In this document: piece after piece, positions 16,232 to 23,959 of the stretch
Position numbering within the stretch: position 1 is the first letter of the stretch
How the letters are laid out: the number at the start of each line of letters is the position of its first letter
From: Streptosporangiaceae bacterium
Lineage (GTDB): Bacteria > Actinomycetota > Actinomycetes > Streptosporangiales > Streptosporangiaceae
DNA: 45,778 bases
Direction: 5' to 3'
NCBI GenBank assembly: GCA_019245115.1
Contig: JAFARZ010000375.1
Location: 1-45,778, forward strand
Program-made: the position numbers and the translations under genes
Notes under the pieces: model-generated
Told to the model about the DNA's origin: nothing
The model's input: only the letters and a program-made list of their open reading frames with translations
The model's database searches: none

Positions 16232-16320
16232 CCGAAGCGAAGCGGGCCGCGAGCGAGGCCGCCATCGGGCCAGCCGGTGAGAGCCACCACCCCGCCGCGC
16301 GCCCAGTCGGCGACCGGATC
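15950..16320 (-). pseudogene. Debris of minus-strand genes (CaiB-like and amidohydrolase-like fragments)
   Basis: Translating the minus strand gives short recognisable blocks in different frames: DPVADWARGGVVALTGWPDG near 16262-16320 resembles the N-terminus of CaiB/BaiF CoA transferases, and VRPGLPADLVILHAPLAEAL near 15970-16030 resembles the C-terminal strand of amidohydrolases. Nothing links them into one ORF. This suggests deletion and frameshift decay; the fragments are too short for certainty. The region is also read on the plus strand as the GNAT tail. Confidence 0.4.
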
Positions 16321-17090
16321 TATCGTGGCGCCATACGGATCGAGCCGTCGAGGCGGATCGTCTGGCCGTTCAGGTAGGGGTTCTCGATGATGCTCAGCGC
16401 GAGGTGGGCGTAATCGTCCGGGTGGCCGAGGCGCTTGGGGTGCGGCACGGAGGCCGCCAGCCCGGCACGGATGTCGTCGCGCAGCCGGGCCAGCATGGGC
16501 GTGTCGAAGATGCCCGGCGCAATCGTGTTCACGCGAATCTGCCAGCTCGCGAGGTCACGCGCCGCGACCAGCGTCATGCCGTGCACCCCGGCCTTGGCGG
16601 CGGTGTAAGAGGTCTGGCCGATCTGGCCGTCGAACGCGGCGACCGACGCGGTAAGAACGATTGCGCCGCGGTCGCCGTCGAGCACCTCGTTACCGCTCAT
16701 CCGGGCCGCCGCCAGCCGTAGCACGTTGTAGGTTCCGATCAGGTTGATCCGCACGACTTCGGTGAAGGGATCCAGGTCACCGGGATTGCCCTGCTTGTCG
16801 ATGATGCGCAGCCGGTCACCGCCCCGGCCCGCGCAATGGACCACGGCACGCAGCGGGCCGTTCGCCGCGATCGCGGTGTCCAGCGCGGCCGACACCGCCT
16901 CGGTGTCGGTGACATCGGCCGCGGTGAAACTGGCCGAGGCACCGAGCTGGGCCGCGGCTTCCTTGCCCGCGGAGCTGGGCAGATCCAGGAGCACGACCTT
17001 CGCGCCCCGGTCCGCGAGCTGACGGGCGGTGGCGAAGCCGAGCCCGGACGCACCGCCGGTAACCAGAGCGGACAACCCTTCAACGCGCAT
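16320..17090 (-). CDS. SDR-family dehydrogenase, 3-hydroxyacyl-CoA dehydrogenase type 2-like
   Basis: 256 residues from ATG 17090 (an ATG at 17108 is also possible). TGGASGLG is the NAD-binding motif, DLPSSAG marks NAD(H) preference, HCAGRGG the NAG-type loop, SYTAAKAG the YxxxK active site and NTIAPGIFDTPML the substrate loop. The DGDRGAIVLTASVAAFDGQI and IIENPYLNGQTIRLDGSIRM blocks match the HSD10-type 3-hydroxyacyl-CoA dehydrogenase branch. It would oxidise 3-hydroxyacyl-CoA in beta-oxidation. Directly upstream on the same strand lies an acyl-CoA dehydrogenase remnant, consistent with a once-complete fatty acid operon of which this is the intact survivor. Confidence 0.9.
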   Translation of the reverse strand: MRVEGLSALVTGGASGLGFATARQLADRGAKVVLLDLPSSAGKEAAAQLGASASFTAADVTDTEAVSAALDTAIAANGPLRAVVHCAGRGGDRLRIIDKQGNPGDLDPFTEVVRINLIGTYNVLRLAAARMSGNEVLDGDRGAIVLTASVAAFDGQIGQTSYTAAKAGVHGMTLVAARDLASWQIRVNTIAPGIFDTPMLARLRDDIRAGLAASVPHPKRLGHPDDYAHLALSIIENPYLNGQTIRLDGSIRMAPR

Positions 17091-17121
17091 CTGCAAGGTC
17101 CTATCCAAACGTTCGCTTCGC

Positions 17122-17325
17122 TCACAGGCCCAGTGACTTGCTGATTATGGACTTCATGACCTCGCTGGTGCCGCCGGAGATGCGGGTCACGCGCAAGCAA
17201 CGATCCACCAGGCGCTTTCGCGGCGTTCACCGCGTCGAAGTCGCAGGATATCAGGGCACCGATGGCCCGGTGGGCCAGCACCGGCCCGGCATCGATCTCC
17301 GTCGCGATGGCGGCCAGCCGCCGCC
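17122..17325 (-). pseudogene. Acyl-CoA dehydrogenase C-terminal remnant
   Basis: Minus-strand translation ends in RVTRISGGTSEVMKSIISKS followed by LGL and a stop at 17122, the highly conserved end of acyl-CoA dehydrogenases ('GGTsEIm'). An upstream block in another frame reads RLAAIATEIDAG, VLAHRAIGAL and DAVNAAK, the helix before it. The segment carrying 'GG.GY..e.p..R..RD' between them is missing, so there is an internal deletion or frameshift. Upstream of this block is a minisatellite instead of the rest of the gene. Non-functional. Confidence 0.75.
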
Positions 17326-17369
17326 CGCACCCCGCTCCACCCGTCCACCCGTCCGCCCCACCGCACTCC

Positions 17370-17515
17370 ATTCTGCCCGTCGGGTCCGCGCCAGCCACAT
17401 CGTCTTGCCCGTGGGGTCCGCGCCAGCCACGTCGTCCTGCCGTCGGCCCCCGCCAGCCACATCGTCCTGCCCGTCGGGTCCGCGCCAGCTACGTCGTCCT
17501 GCCGTCGGCCCAAGT
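17370..17515. repeat. Minisatellite with alternating units of about 30 bp
   Basis: Alternating units built on CACATCGTCCTGCCCGTCGG-GTCCGCGCCAGC and CACGTCGTCCTGCCGTCGGC-CCCCGCCAGC repeat about four times. It lies directly beside the acyl-CoA dehydrogenase remnant, so slippage or recombination here may have removed the gene's 5' part. ORFs through it are repetitive and not counted as genes. Confidence 0.8.
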
Positions 17516-17699
17516 CTGGACATATCCGAAATGTCAGCATGCAACGCATCGCGGGCGAATTAGCGTGGGGCGGTTACTCCGCGACTTGAGTCGGGATGAA
17601 ATGGCCGTTTCATGTATGTATCCGGAATAATGTGCGTAAGCGAAATGTCGGCTATCGTCGTGGCTGAGATGGGGTGGACGCCTAGTTAACTGGGCGTAT

Positions 17700-17862
17700 C
17701 GCCGCATAGCGGGCACATGAGCCAGCCACTTCGTGGAAGATAGGAGCCTTCTGGAAGGAAAGGCGTCGGAAACCGGCGCCCTTTATTCCGCGAGGCCCTT
17801 TTCTTCCGCGTCGTCCACCGCAGCCGCCATCACATAACGCCTATACCTCGCAAATTGGCGGC
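17700..17862 (-). repeat. Interspersed nested-hairpin element, copy B
   Basis: On the minus strand: a leading GCGAGGTATAGGCGTTATGTG block, outer arms at 17794-17807 and 17735-17748, inner hairpin at 17762-17780 (GGCGCCGG-TTT-CCGACGCC), then GGCTGGCTC and ATGTGCCCGCTATGCGGCGA starting at 17718, which would encode MCPLCGDTPS and stop. The rest of the 17520-18100 spacer has no gene. Confidence 0.75.
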
Positions 17863-17904
17863 CATCCACGGCACGCGACACGCTAAATTATCTTAGAACG
17901 TTTC

Positions 17905-18070
17905 AAAGCGGCCGGGGCGGCCGGGGCCGGACGAAGGGGGGACACGACGGGGCAGGAGCCGGACCGGACGAGGGGCGGGGACGGGCGGGAGCCGGCCGGG
18001 ACGAGGGCAGGAGCCGGACCGGACGAGGGGCGGGGACGGACAAGGGGCCGGGGGGCCTGGCGGGGGGCGG
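17905..18070. repeat. GC-rich low-complexity tract with a duplicated 33-bp block
   Basis: Almost pure G/C/A sequence. GCAGGAGCCGGACCGGACGA-GGGGCGGGGACGG occurs twice (about 17951 and 18006). Slippage-prone; no coding or promoter signal inside. It ends about 30 bp before the ArsR-SRPBCC promoter. Confidence 0.7.
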
Positions 18071-18102
18071 CGACGCTCCGCTACGGCTGACAGGTGACTA
18101 TA

Positions 18103-18132
18103 TTGACACGTGACTTATGAGCCACCTATGGT
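18103..18132 (+). promoter_or_regulatory. Promoter of the ArsR-SRPBCC gene, probably leaderless
   Basis: TTGACA (18103-18108) and TATGGT (18127-18132) are separated by 18 nt. A transcription start 6-7 nt after the -10 falls on the GTG start codon at 18139, and there is no Shine-Dalgarno sequence, so a leaderless mRNA is likely. GTGACTATATTGACACGTGA and the nearby GTGACTTATGAGCCAC offer candidate repressor half-sites for autoregulation. Confidence 0.6.
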
Positions 18133-18138
18133 TGAGGC

Positions 18139-18924
18139 GTGCCGTCGGACGACGAAGACCTGGTGTTCAAGGCCCTGGCCGACCCGACCCGCAGGCAGCT
18201 GCTGGACCGGTTGTTCGAGCGGGACGGGCTCACGCTCACCGAACTGGAGGCCACGGTGCCCGAGCTGACCAGGTTCGGGGTCATGAAGCACCTCGCGGTC
18301 CTCGAGCAGGCCGGGCTCGTCGTCACCAGAAAGCAGGGACGCCACAAGCACCACTTCCTGAACGCAGTGCCGATGCGCCTCAGCTACGAGCGGTGGATCG
18401 ACAAATACCGGGACCGCCGGGCCGCGGCGCTCCTGGATCTCAAGGACATCCTGGAGGTAACAGCAATGACAACCGCGACTGACCAAGCCACCCAGGTGTA
18501 CGAGCTCTACATCAGGGCCGGACAGCAGCAGGTGTGGGAGGCCATTACCGACCCCCGGTTCGTGGCCAGGTTCTTCTTTGGCGCGCAGGTGGAATCGACC
18601 TACGAGGTGGGCTCGCCGCTGCGGAGCTGGTCGCCGGACCATAGCCAGCAGTGGGGCGACAACACGGTGCTCGAGTGCGACCCGCCGCGCAGGCTGGTGC
18701 ACACCTGGCGCAGCCTGTACGACGCCGAGCTGGCCGCCGAGCCGGAGAGCCGGGTGACCTGGGAGATCGAGGAGCAGCCCGGTGGCTTCGCCAAGCTGAC
18801 CCTGATCCACGACCGGCTGGACCAGTCCCCCAAGACGGCGGCGAACGTCAAGGGCTGGTCCTACATCCTGAGCAACCTCAAGACCGTCATCGAGACCGGC
18901 GAGTCCCTGCCGCCGATGGCCTAG
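18139..18924 (+). CDS. ArsR-family regulator fused to an SRPBCC (AHSA1-like) domain
   Basis: 261 residues. Residues 1-100 form a winged helix: LVFKALADPTRRQLLDRLFE, LTRFGVMKHLAVLEQAGLVV (recognition helix) and TRKQGRHKHHFLN, without the metal-binding Cys of ArsR/SmtB. Residues 115-255 form an AHSA1/SRPBCC domain: YELYIRAGQQQVWEAITDPR, RRLVHTWRSLYD, RVTWEIEEQPGGFAKLTLIH and GWSYILSNLKTVIETGESLP. Separate regulator and START-like genes are common in actinobacteria as pairs; here they are one chain. The SRPBCC pocket probably binds a small hydrophobic ligand and controls DNA binding. The 3' end overlaps the converging membrane gene by 4 nt. Confidence 0.88.
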   Translation: MPSDDEDLVFKALADPTRRQLLDRLFERDGLTLTELEATVPELTRFGVMKHLAVLEQAGLVVTRKQGRHKHHFLNAVPMRLSYERWIDKYRDRRAAALLDLKDILEVTAMTTATDQATQVYELYIRAGQQQVWEAITDPRFVARFFFGAQVESTYEVGSPLRSWSPDHSQQWGDNTVLECDPPRRLVHTWRSLYDAELAAEPESRVTWEIEEQPGGFAKLTLIHDRLDQSPKTAANVKGWSYILSNLKTVIETGESLPPMA

Positions 18925-19175
18925 GCAGTTCGTCTAGGCAGGCGCAGTGCATGTTCCCGCCCAGCGACCGCGGACACAATGATCGCGGTCTGGGCGGGAT
19001 CCGCCCTGTCCAGCGCCTTGCTCGCGAGCCGGAAGATCCCGCTGAGCCGATATATGTAGGCGGCGAAGGCGAGCAGGATGGCAACCAGGCCGAGTAGCAG
19101 CGAGGCCCACCACGGCAGACCGCCCACGGTAAGGGCCGGCAAGCTCAGCACCGCGAGCGACCGCCGCATGTTCAT
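18921..19175 (-). CDS. Small membrane protein of the PadR operon
   Basis: 84 residues. LSLPALTVGGLPWWASLLLG and VAILLAFAAYIYRLSG give one or two membrane helices; the basic C-terminal part (ALDRADPAQTAIIVSAVAGR) is cytosolic by the positive-inside rule. No family recognised. It begins 3 nt after the upstream membrane gene, so the three genes PadR, 19179-19742 and this one form an operon, presumably all controlled by PadR. Confidence 0.65.
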   Translation of the reverse strand: MNMRRSLAVLSLPALTVGGLPWWASLLLGLVAILLAFAAYIYRLSGIFRLASKALDRADPAQTAIIVSAVAGREHALRLPRRTA

Positions 19176-19178
19176 CCG

Positions 19179-19742
19179 TCAGCCTCCGGTGCGGGCAACG
19201 CGGCGCCTGCGCAACCTGGAGACGCAGAGAAACAGGCAGCCCAGGGCCATGACCAGCAGAGCGAGGAGGCCTCCCTGGACGAACATCCAGGCGAGATGCC
19301 CATCCAGATGTGAGAGCGCCGGGTCGGGCGGGATCTTGTTACCTGAGCAGGGGGTCATGTATGACATGCACGGGACGTAGCCGATCTGCTCATCGTAGGC
19401 AGCCTGCGACAGAGCGCCCGCGGCCATGAGCGCGAGGAAACACGGAATAGCCAGAACCGCGAGGACGGCGTGAGTTATATCGATCGCGCTAGGGATGTGC
19501 AGAAGCTTCCTCGGCCTGGTGATGGCGGCTATCCGACGGGCGGCGCGGTAATGGTCCCCCGAGCACCACAGCATTCTCGCCGCCCGCAGCGGCAGCGGGC
19601 CGCCGTCCGCGTCGTCAAGGAACGCAGGTAGTTCGGCCACCCAGACCTGGTACCACTCGCCGCGCTCACCATCGGGGAGGCAACGGCATGCCCGCCCGGT
19701 GATCCGTTCGGCCAGGCGAAGGCACCTGGCAGACCAGCTCAT
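19179..19742 (-). CDS. Two-helix membrane protein downstream of PadR
   Basis: 187 residues. A cytosolic N-terminal region (RLAERITGRACRCLPDGERG, EWYQVWVAELPAFLDD) resembles the helper proteins often found behind actinobacterial PadR regulators, which carry 'ERGEW..EW.AEL'. Two membrane helices follow (THAVLAVLAIPCFLALMAAG and GGLLALLVMALGCLFLCVS), with an external loop holding Cys residues. The start overlaps the PadR stop (ATGA). Function unknown; presumed to sense or respond to envelope stress with PadR. Confidence 0.7.
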   Translation of the reverse strand: MSWSARCLRLAERITGRACRCLPDGERGEWYQVWVAELPAFLDDADGGPLPLRAARMLWCSGDHYRAARRIAAITRPRKLLHIPSAIDITHAVLAVLAIPCFLALMAAGALSQAAYDEQIGYVPCMSYMTPCSGNKIPPDPALSHLDGHLAWMFVQGGLLALLVMALGCLFLCVSRLRRRRVARTGG

Positions 19743-20068
19743 CGCGCGCCCTCCACCGACGGGCGGGCAATTCCTCCGATGGAGCGTCCGCGTGCTGCCA
19801 GGGACGCCTCCGCGAGCTGAAGGCGGACAACGCGCTCCCCCTCAACGGTCAGCCGGTAGAACTTCCGCGGCGGCCGCCCGCCCGCGTCCTCGCGGGCCAG
19901 CTCCCATTGGGAGCTGACCAGGCCCTCGGCCTCCAGCCTGGCCAGCAGCGGGTACAGCGTCCCGCTGGGCAGCCTCGCCACCTTCATCAGGTCATAGCCA
20001 TAACGGTCGGCAGCCGGATCAGCCAGGAAGGCACGCAACACACGCTCAAGCGCGCCGGTTAGCTTCAT
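19739..20068 (-). CDS. PadR-family transcriptional regulator
   Basis: 109 residues, the usual size of short PadR proteins. The winged helix reads YGYDLMKVARLPSGTLYPLL-ARLEAEGLVSSQWE, then GGRPPRKFYRLTVEGER, which are the PadR signature blocks ('sGTLYplL.rLe..Glv', 'gr.r.yY.lT..G'). GGAGG precedes the ATG. It heads an operon with two membrane proteins and probably represses its own promoter through the tandem ACATATGT sites immediately upstream. Confidence 0.92.
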   Translation of the reverse strand: MKLTGALERVLRAFLADPAADRYGYDLMKVARLPSGTLYPLLARLEAEGLVSSQWELAREDAGGRPPRKFYRLTVEGERVVRLQLAEASLAARGRSIGGIARPSVEGAR

Positions 20069-20077
20069 GCCTCCAGG

Positions 20078-20103
20078 CTACATATGTCGCCTACATATGT
20101 CGA
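20078..20103 (-). promoter_or_regulatory. Tandem PadR operator candidate
   Basis: Two adjacent 13-bp direct repeats, CTACATATGTCGC (20078-20090) and CTACATATGTCGA (20091-20103), each with a palindromic ACATATGT core. They end 10 nt before the PadR start codon. Repeat spacing of 13 bp would place two dimers on different faces of the helix. PadR boxes commonly contain ATGT-N-ACAT type symmetry. Confidence 0.75.
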
Positions 20104-20143
20104 GAGGTGCGCCGCTACCGGCTCCCGGGGGCGACGGGGCCGG

Positions 20144-21100
20144 TCAGGGGACGCTGGGGAGGGCGGGGATGTCCTCGTCGGGGGTGCTCCAGGACGGGGC
20201 GGCGGTCGACTGCGGGATCACCGAAGCCGTCCCCGGATTCAGGTCGCGGTGGATCACCCGGGCGATCGCCTCGATGGTGGCGATGCCATATGGCATGGTC
20301 GGATCGTCCTCGGTCAGCACGACGATGCTGTAACCGGTGCCGCGCCCGGTGAAGACGCCGATGCTGTGAATGCGCCATTCGTGCGTGGACCGGGGAAGCC
20401 AGCCGTTCTTGATGTGCGCGGTGAGGCTGGTCGGCGCGCCGGCCGCGACGCCCCAGCGCTGCGAGGGAACGACGCTGGCCATCAGCCCCAGCGCGTAGCT
20501 TCGCGACGCGGAGTTCAGCACCGGGTTGCTGTCCCGGAGCAGCCGCAGCAGGAGCGTCTCGTCGGACGCCGTGATCTGGGTGAGGCCCCAGTACCCGCCC
20601 GGTCCCAGGAATGTCTGCCTCATCCCGGCCAGGTTCAGGAAGTGCTGGAGCCAGCCCCGGCCGACATCGTTCCACAGGGCCGACGCGGCGCCGTTGTCGG
20701 AGATCGTGATCATCGACCTGGCCAGGTCAGCCTCTGCCCTGGTCAGGAACCGGTGCTGTTCCATGGCCTTGCGCAGCAACGCGCCGAGGATGGTCGCCTT
20801 CACCACGCTGGCCGAGTCGAAGTGCATGGCGGCGTTGAGCGAGCAGCTCAGTCCGGCGGCGGGATCGTCGACGCGCACCGCGACCGTCGACACCCGGACG
20901 CGCCGGGCCGTCTGGATGTCCCGGGCCAGCTTGGCCGCGAGCGCCGGATGCGACGATGAACTGCAGACAACGGAAGAAGCAGTGGCGGCGAGGGCCTCCC
21001 CGCCCGGCCAGGGCACCAACGCCGACACCGACGCTCCCCCGAGCGAGACAGCCGCGACGATCATCCCCATCAATCCCCGTCGGAACACACCATCCATCAT
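20144..21100 (-). CDS. Secreted class A beta-lactamase-like serine hydrolase
   Basis: 318 residues. Signal peptide RRGLMGMIVAAVSLGGASVS with an Ala-rich cleavage region. The mature protein has FDSASVVKATI (SxxK, active-site Ser), MITISDNGAAS (SDN motif) and AHIKNGWLP (K-[T/S/N]-G-like), the three motifs of class A beta-lactamases and related penicillin-interacting hydrolases. The Glu of the omega loop is not obvious, so DD-peptidase or other hydrolytic activity is as likely as antibiotic hydrolysis. The start is taken at the double ATG at 21100-21095; the longer frame is antisense to the LLM gene. Divergent from it. Confidence 0.82.
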   Translation of the reverse strand: MMDGVFRRGLMGMIVAAVSLGGASVSALVPWPGGEALAATASSVVCSSSSHPALAAKLARDIQTARRVRVSTVAVRVDDPAAGLSCSLNAAMHFDSASVVKATILGALLRKAMEQHRFLTRAEADLARSMITISDNGAASALWNDVGRGWLQHFLNLAGMRQTFLGPGGYWGLTQITASDETLLLRLLRDSNPVLNSASRSYALGLMASVVPSQRWGVAAGAPTSLTAHIKNGWLPRSTHEWRIHSIGVFTGRGTGYSIVVLTEDDPTMPYGIATIEAIARVIHRDLNPGTASVIPQSTAAPSWSTPDEDIPALPSVP

Positions 21101-21158
21101 GAATGGACCGACGCTGATCGTCCAGAGATGTTGGGTGGAAGGTGGAAGATGGCGGCGC

Positions 21159-22268
21159 ATGGCGCTGTTGGCAAATTTTGTGATTGGTGTTCCGATTTCC
21201 GTTCTGGACCTGGCCCCCGTCCCGACCGGCGGCACGCCGGGTGACGCGTTGCGGGCGACGATCGACCTGGCCCGCCACGTGGAGCAACTCGGCTTCGCAC
21301 GGTTCTGGGTCGCCGAGCACCACAACATGCCGGGCATAGCCAGTTCGGCGCCACCGGTCCTGATCGGCCAGATCGCCGCCGCGACCTCGGAAATCCGGGT
21401 GGGATCCGGCGGGGTGATGCTGCCCAACCACGCCCCGCTGGTGGTCGCGGAGCAGTTCGGCATGCTGGAGGCACTCCACCCGGGCCGGATCGACCTGGGC
21501 ATCGGCCGCGCGCCCGGCACGGACCAGGCCACGGCGGCGGCGCTGGGCCATCGCGGACCCGAAGAGTTCCCGCAGCAGCTCACCGATCTGATCGGCTTCT
21601 TCACCGGCGGATGGCCGCCCAACCATCCGTTCGCGAAGGTCCGTGCGGTGCCGGGCCAGGGCGACGCCCCCGACATCTGGCTGCTCGGCTCCAGCGGCTA
21701 CAGCGCCCAGGTGGCCGGCCTGCTCGGCCTGCCTTTCGCGTTCGCGCACCACTTCATGCCGGCCAACACGCTGCCGGCCCTGGCGCTGTACCGCGAGACG
21801 TTCCGGCCGTCGGCGTTGAATCGGCCTGGGCCTCCGGCCGCGGCGGCCTTGAATCGGCCGCACGCCATGGTCGCGGCCGGGGTGATCTGCGCGGACACCG
21901 ACGAACGGGCGCGCTGGCTGGCCGGGCCGTCGGCGCTGTCGTTCCTCCGGTTGCGGATGGGCCGCCCCGGCACGATGCCGTCGCCGGAGGAAGCAGCCGC
22001 GTACCCCTACACCGACCTGGACCGCGCGATGATCGCGGAACGGCAGTCGTCGCAGCTCATCGGCTCACCCGAGACCGTCCGCCGTGGTCTTGAAGACCTG
22101 CTGGCCCAGACGAAGGCCGACGAGCTGATGATCACGACGATGGTGTTCGACCCGGCCGATCGGCTCCGTTCCTTCGAGCTTGTGGCTGAGCTGAATTTGC
22201 CTGGGCCTCCGGCCGCGGCGCACGTGCTGGGGGAAGCACAACCGTTCGTTCGTTCAAAAGGGGTTTAA
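21159..22268 (+). CDS. LLM-class flavin-dependent oxidoreductase (with embedded repeats)
   Basis: 369 residues of the luciferase-like monooxygenase family: ISVLDLAPVPTGGTPGDALR, FARFWVAEHHNMPGIASSAP, RVGSGGVMLPNHAPLVVAEQ and RIDLGIGRAPGTDQAT are the family's TIM-barrel blocks, matching the 'MsnO8-like' branch. GGAAG precedes the ATG. A short insertion LNRPGPPAAAALNRPH at about residues 220-235 and LNLPGPPAAA at about 345 come from the 28-bp repeat found also in the alpha-galactosidase and LacI genes. The second lies near the C-terminus and probably alters it. Flavin (FMN or F420) and substrate unknown. Confidence 0.88.
   Translation: MALLANFVIGVPISVLDLAPVPTGGTPGDALRATIDLARHVEQLGFARFWVAEHHNMPGIASSAPPVLIGQIAAATSEIRVGSGGVMLPNHAPLVVAEQFGMLEALHPGRIDLGIGRAPGTDQATAAALGHRGPEEFPQQLTDLIGFFTGGWPPNHPFAKVRAVPGQGDAPDIWLLGSSGYSAQVAGLLGLPFAFAHHFMPANTLPALALYRETFRPSALNRPGPPAAAALNRPHAMVAAGVICADTDERARWLAGPSALSFLRLRMGRPGTMPSPEEAAAYPYTDLDRAMIAERQSSQLIGSPETVRRGLEDLLAQTKADELMITTMVFDPADRLRSFELVAELNLPGPPAAAHVLGEAQPFVRSKGV
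21816..21860. repeat. Coding-embedded 28-bp repeat, copy 1 plus partial
   Basis: TTGAATCGG then CCTGGGCCTCCGGCCGCGG within the LLM gene, followed by a second partial TTGAATCGGCC. Read in this frame it gives LNRPGPPAAA. See the related copies at 22191, 41631, 43987 and 44017. Confidence 0.8.
22191..22220. repeat. Coding-embedded 28-bp repeat, copy 2
   Basis: CTGAATTTG then CCTGGGCCTCCGGCCGCGG near the 3' end of the LLM gene, read as LNLPGPPAAA. The region between it and the stop at 22268 contains CCGTTCGTTCGTTCAAA, which may have been acquired with it. Confidence 0.8.
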
Positions 22269-22283
22269 ACCCTTTGTTAGTAT
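22253..22283 (+). promoter_or_regulatory. Palindrome and possible promoter of the peptidase gene
   Basis: GGGTTTAAACCC (22261-22272) is a perfect 12-bp palindrome overlapping the LLM stop region. TAGTAT (22278-22283) could be a -10 with TTCAAA (22253-22258) as a loose -35 (19-nt spacing). The palindrome would then lie between them as an operator. Confidence 0.4.
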
Positions 22284-22327
22284 CTGATCCGGTTCTGTGG
22301 GGGGATGAGACCTCATGGGAGCTTGTC

Positions 22328-23959
22328 ATGAAACGATGGGTCCGGATCGGTTCGTTCGGGTTGACCGCGCTGGCGGTGGCGGCGGGCTGTGTGATTCCCA
22401 ACGGGATCGCCGCTTCGGCTTCGGCTTCGGCCTCGCCGGCCGTTCCGGCGCTTGCCTGGCAACCGTGTGACAGCGGCTTCGAATGCGCGACCGCGCGGGT
22501 GCCGCTCGACTACAACGACCCGCACGGCCGGATGATCGATATCGCCGTGATCAGGCACCTGGCCACCGATCCGGCCGACCGGCTCGGGTCGCTGTTCTTC
22601 AACCCGGGCGGTCCCGGCGGATCGGGCACGCAAGCGCTGCCGCTGTACTATTCGCTGTTCCCGGCTCAGGTCCGGGCCCGGTTCGACATCGTCAGCTTCG
22701 ACCCCCGGGGCGTCCCCAACAGCACCGCCGTCCAGTGCTACCCCAGCCTGGCCGCCGAGCAGCAGGCGCTGGCCGGCGTGCCGACCGGCTTCCCGGTCGG
22801 CCAGACGCAGATACAGACCTGGGATCGTGTGGTCGCTGGCTTCGACCGCGCGTGCGGCGCCAGCGCGGCCGACCTGCTGCCGCACCTGTCGACGGCGAAC
22901 GTGGCCAGGGACATGGACCTGCTGCGGCAGGCCGTCGGCGATCCTCGGCTGAACTACCTGGGCATCTCCTACGGCACCTTCCTCGGCGCCACCTACGCGA
23001 ACCTGTTCCCGGGCAAGGTCCGGGCCATGGTCCTCGACGGCAACATCGACCCGGTGGCGTATTCGACCGGCTACGGCGATGAGGCCAAGCGGCTCGGGGT
23101 CGTCCTGCGGATCAGGCAGGACGAGGGCATGGCGGCGACGCTGAATGCCTTCCTCACCTTGTGCGGCCAGGCCACGCCGGGCGCGTGCGCCTTCTCGGCG
23201 GGCAGCGCGGCGGCGACACAGGACAAGTACCAGGCGCTGCTGGGGCGGCTCGCGAAGCAGCCGGTGACCATCAGCGGACGCACTTTCACCTACGCGTCCA
23301 CCACGGTCCTGGTCGGGCCGTCGCTGTACGCTACCGAGCCGCAGCCCGGCCTGCCCGGCTGGGCCGCCCTGGCGACGTTCCTCCAGGAACTGTGGACCGC
23401 CACCGGCGGCGGAAGTTCTGCCTCGGCGCCTATGCCCGTTGCCCGTCCGGGAGCGCTGCCCGTCATCGATCCCCTGCCAGCGGCCAGGAACGTCACGGCT
23501 CCGGCTGCCGCGCAGGCCTACACAGGGATTGAGCAGGGGATCGCGACGGTTTGCGATGACGTCCCGAATCCACGCGACGTCGACAGCTACCCGCTTCAGG
23601 CCGCGTTCGGCTATGCCCGCTCCGGTGCCTTCGGCGTATGGCGGGCGTGGGGGGTCGAGCCATGTGCTCATTGGCCCGCCGTTGACGCGGACCGGTACAG
23701 CGGGCCGTGGAATCACCCCACCGCGAGCCCGGTGCTGGTGGTGGGCAATACCATCGACCCCGGGACGCCGTACCAGGGTTCCCTGGCCATGGTCCGTGAC
23801 CTGGCCCGCTCGCGGCTGCTTACGGTCGACGGGTACGGTCACACGGTGTTCCTGAACCCGAGCAGCTGCGCCCAGGCCTACGAGAGCGCCTACCTCATCG
23901 CCGGCACGCTGCCTCCGGCCGGGACGACCTGCCAGCCCGACCAGCTCCCGTTCAGCTGA
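22328..23959 (+). CDS. Secreted alpha/beta-hydrolase, tripeptidyl-aminopeptidase (TAP-like)
   Basis: 543 residues from the ATG at 22328 (GGGAG upstream). Signal sequence MKRWVRIGSFGLTALAVAAG with a Cys (GC-VIPN), so a lipoprotein is possible. FFNPGGPGGSGT is the oxyanion-hole block, YLGISYGTFLGATYANLFPG holds the nucleophile Ser (GxSYG), VVGNTIDPGTPY the Asp and DGYGHTVFL the His. CAQAYESAYLIAGTLPPAGT is the TAP C-terminal block. Such enzymes release N-terminal tri- or dipeptides outside the cell. The 3' end overlaps the converging oxidase gene by 8 nt. Confidence 0.9.
   Translation: MKRWVRIGSFGLTALAVAAGCVIPNGIAASASASASPAVPALAWQPCDSGFECATARVPLDYNDPHGRMIDIAVIRHLATDPADRLGSLFFNPGGPGGSGTQALPLYYSLFPAQVRARFDIVSFDPRGVPNSTAVQCYPSLAAEQQALAGVPTGFPVGQTQIQTWDRVVAGFDRACGASAADLLPHLSTANVARDMDLLRQAVGDPRLNYLGISYGTFLGATYANLFPGKVRAMVLDGNIDPVAYSTGYGDEAKRLGVVLRIRQDEGMAATLNAFLTLCGQATPGACAFSAGSAAATQDKYQALLGRLAKQPVTISGRTFTYASTTVLVGPSLYATEPQPGLPGWAALATFLQELWTATGGGSSASAPMPVARPGALPVIDPLPAARNVTAPAAAQAYTGIEQGIATVCDDVPNPRDVDSYPLQAAFGYARSGAFGVWRAWGVEPCAHWPAVDADRYSGPWNHPTASPVLVVGNTIDPGTPYQGSLAMVRDLARSRLLTVDGYGHTVFLNPSSCAQAYESAYLIAGTLPPAGTTCQPDQLPFS

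Noticed and set aside
20144..21676. Long version of the beta-lactamase-like ORF starting at 21676
   Set aside because: The first 190 codons are antisense to the LLM oxidoreductase and precede a clear signal peptide at 21100.
22313..23842. Minus-strand ORF of 509 codons opposite the secreted peptidase
   Set aside because: The plus strand carries all alpha/beta-hydrolase catalytic blocks; the antisense frame is Arg/Gly-rich with no family.
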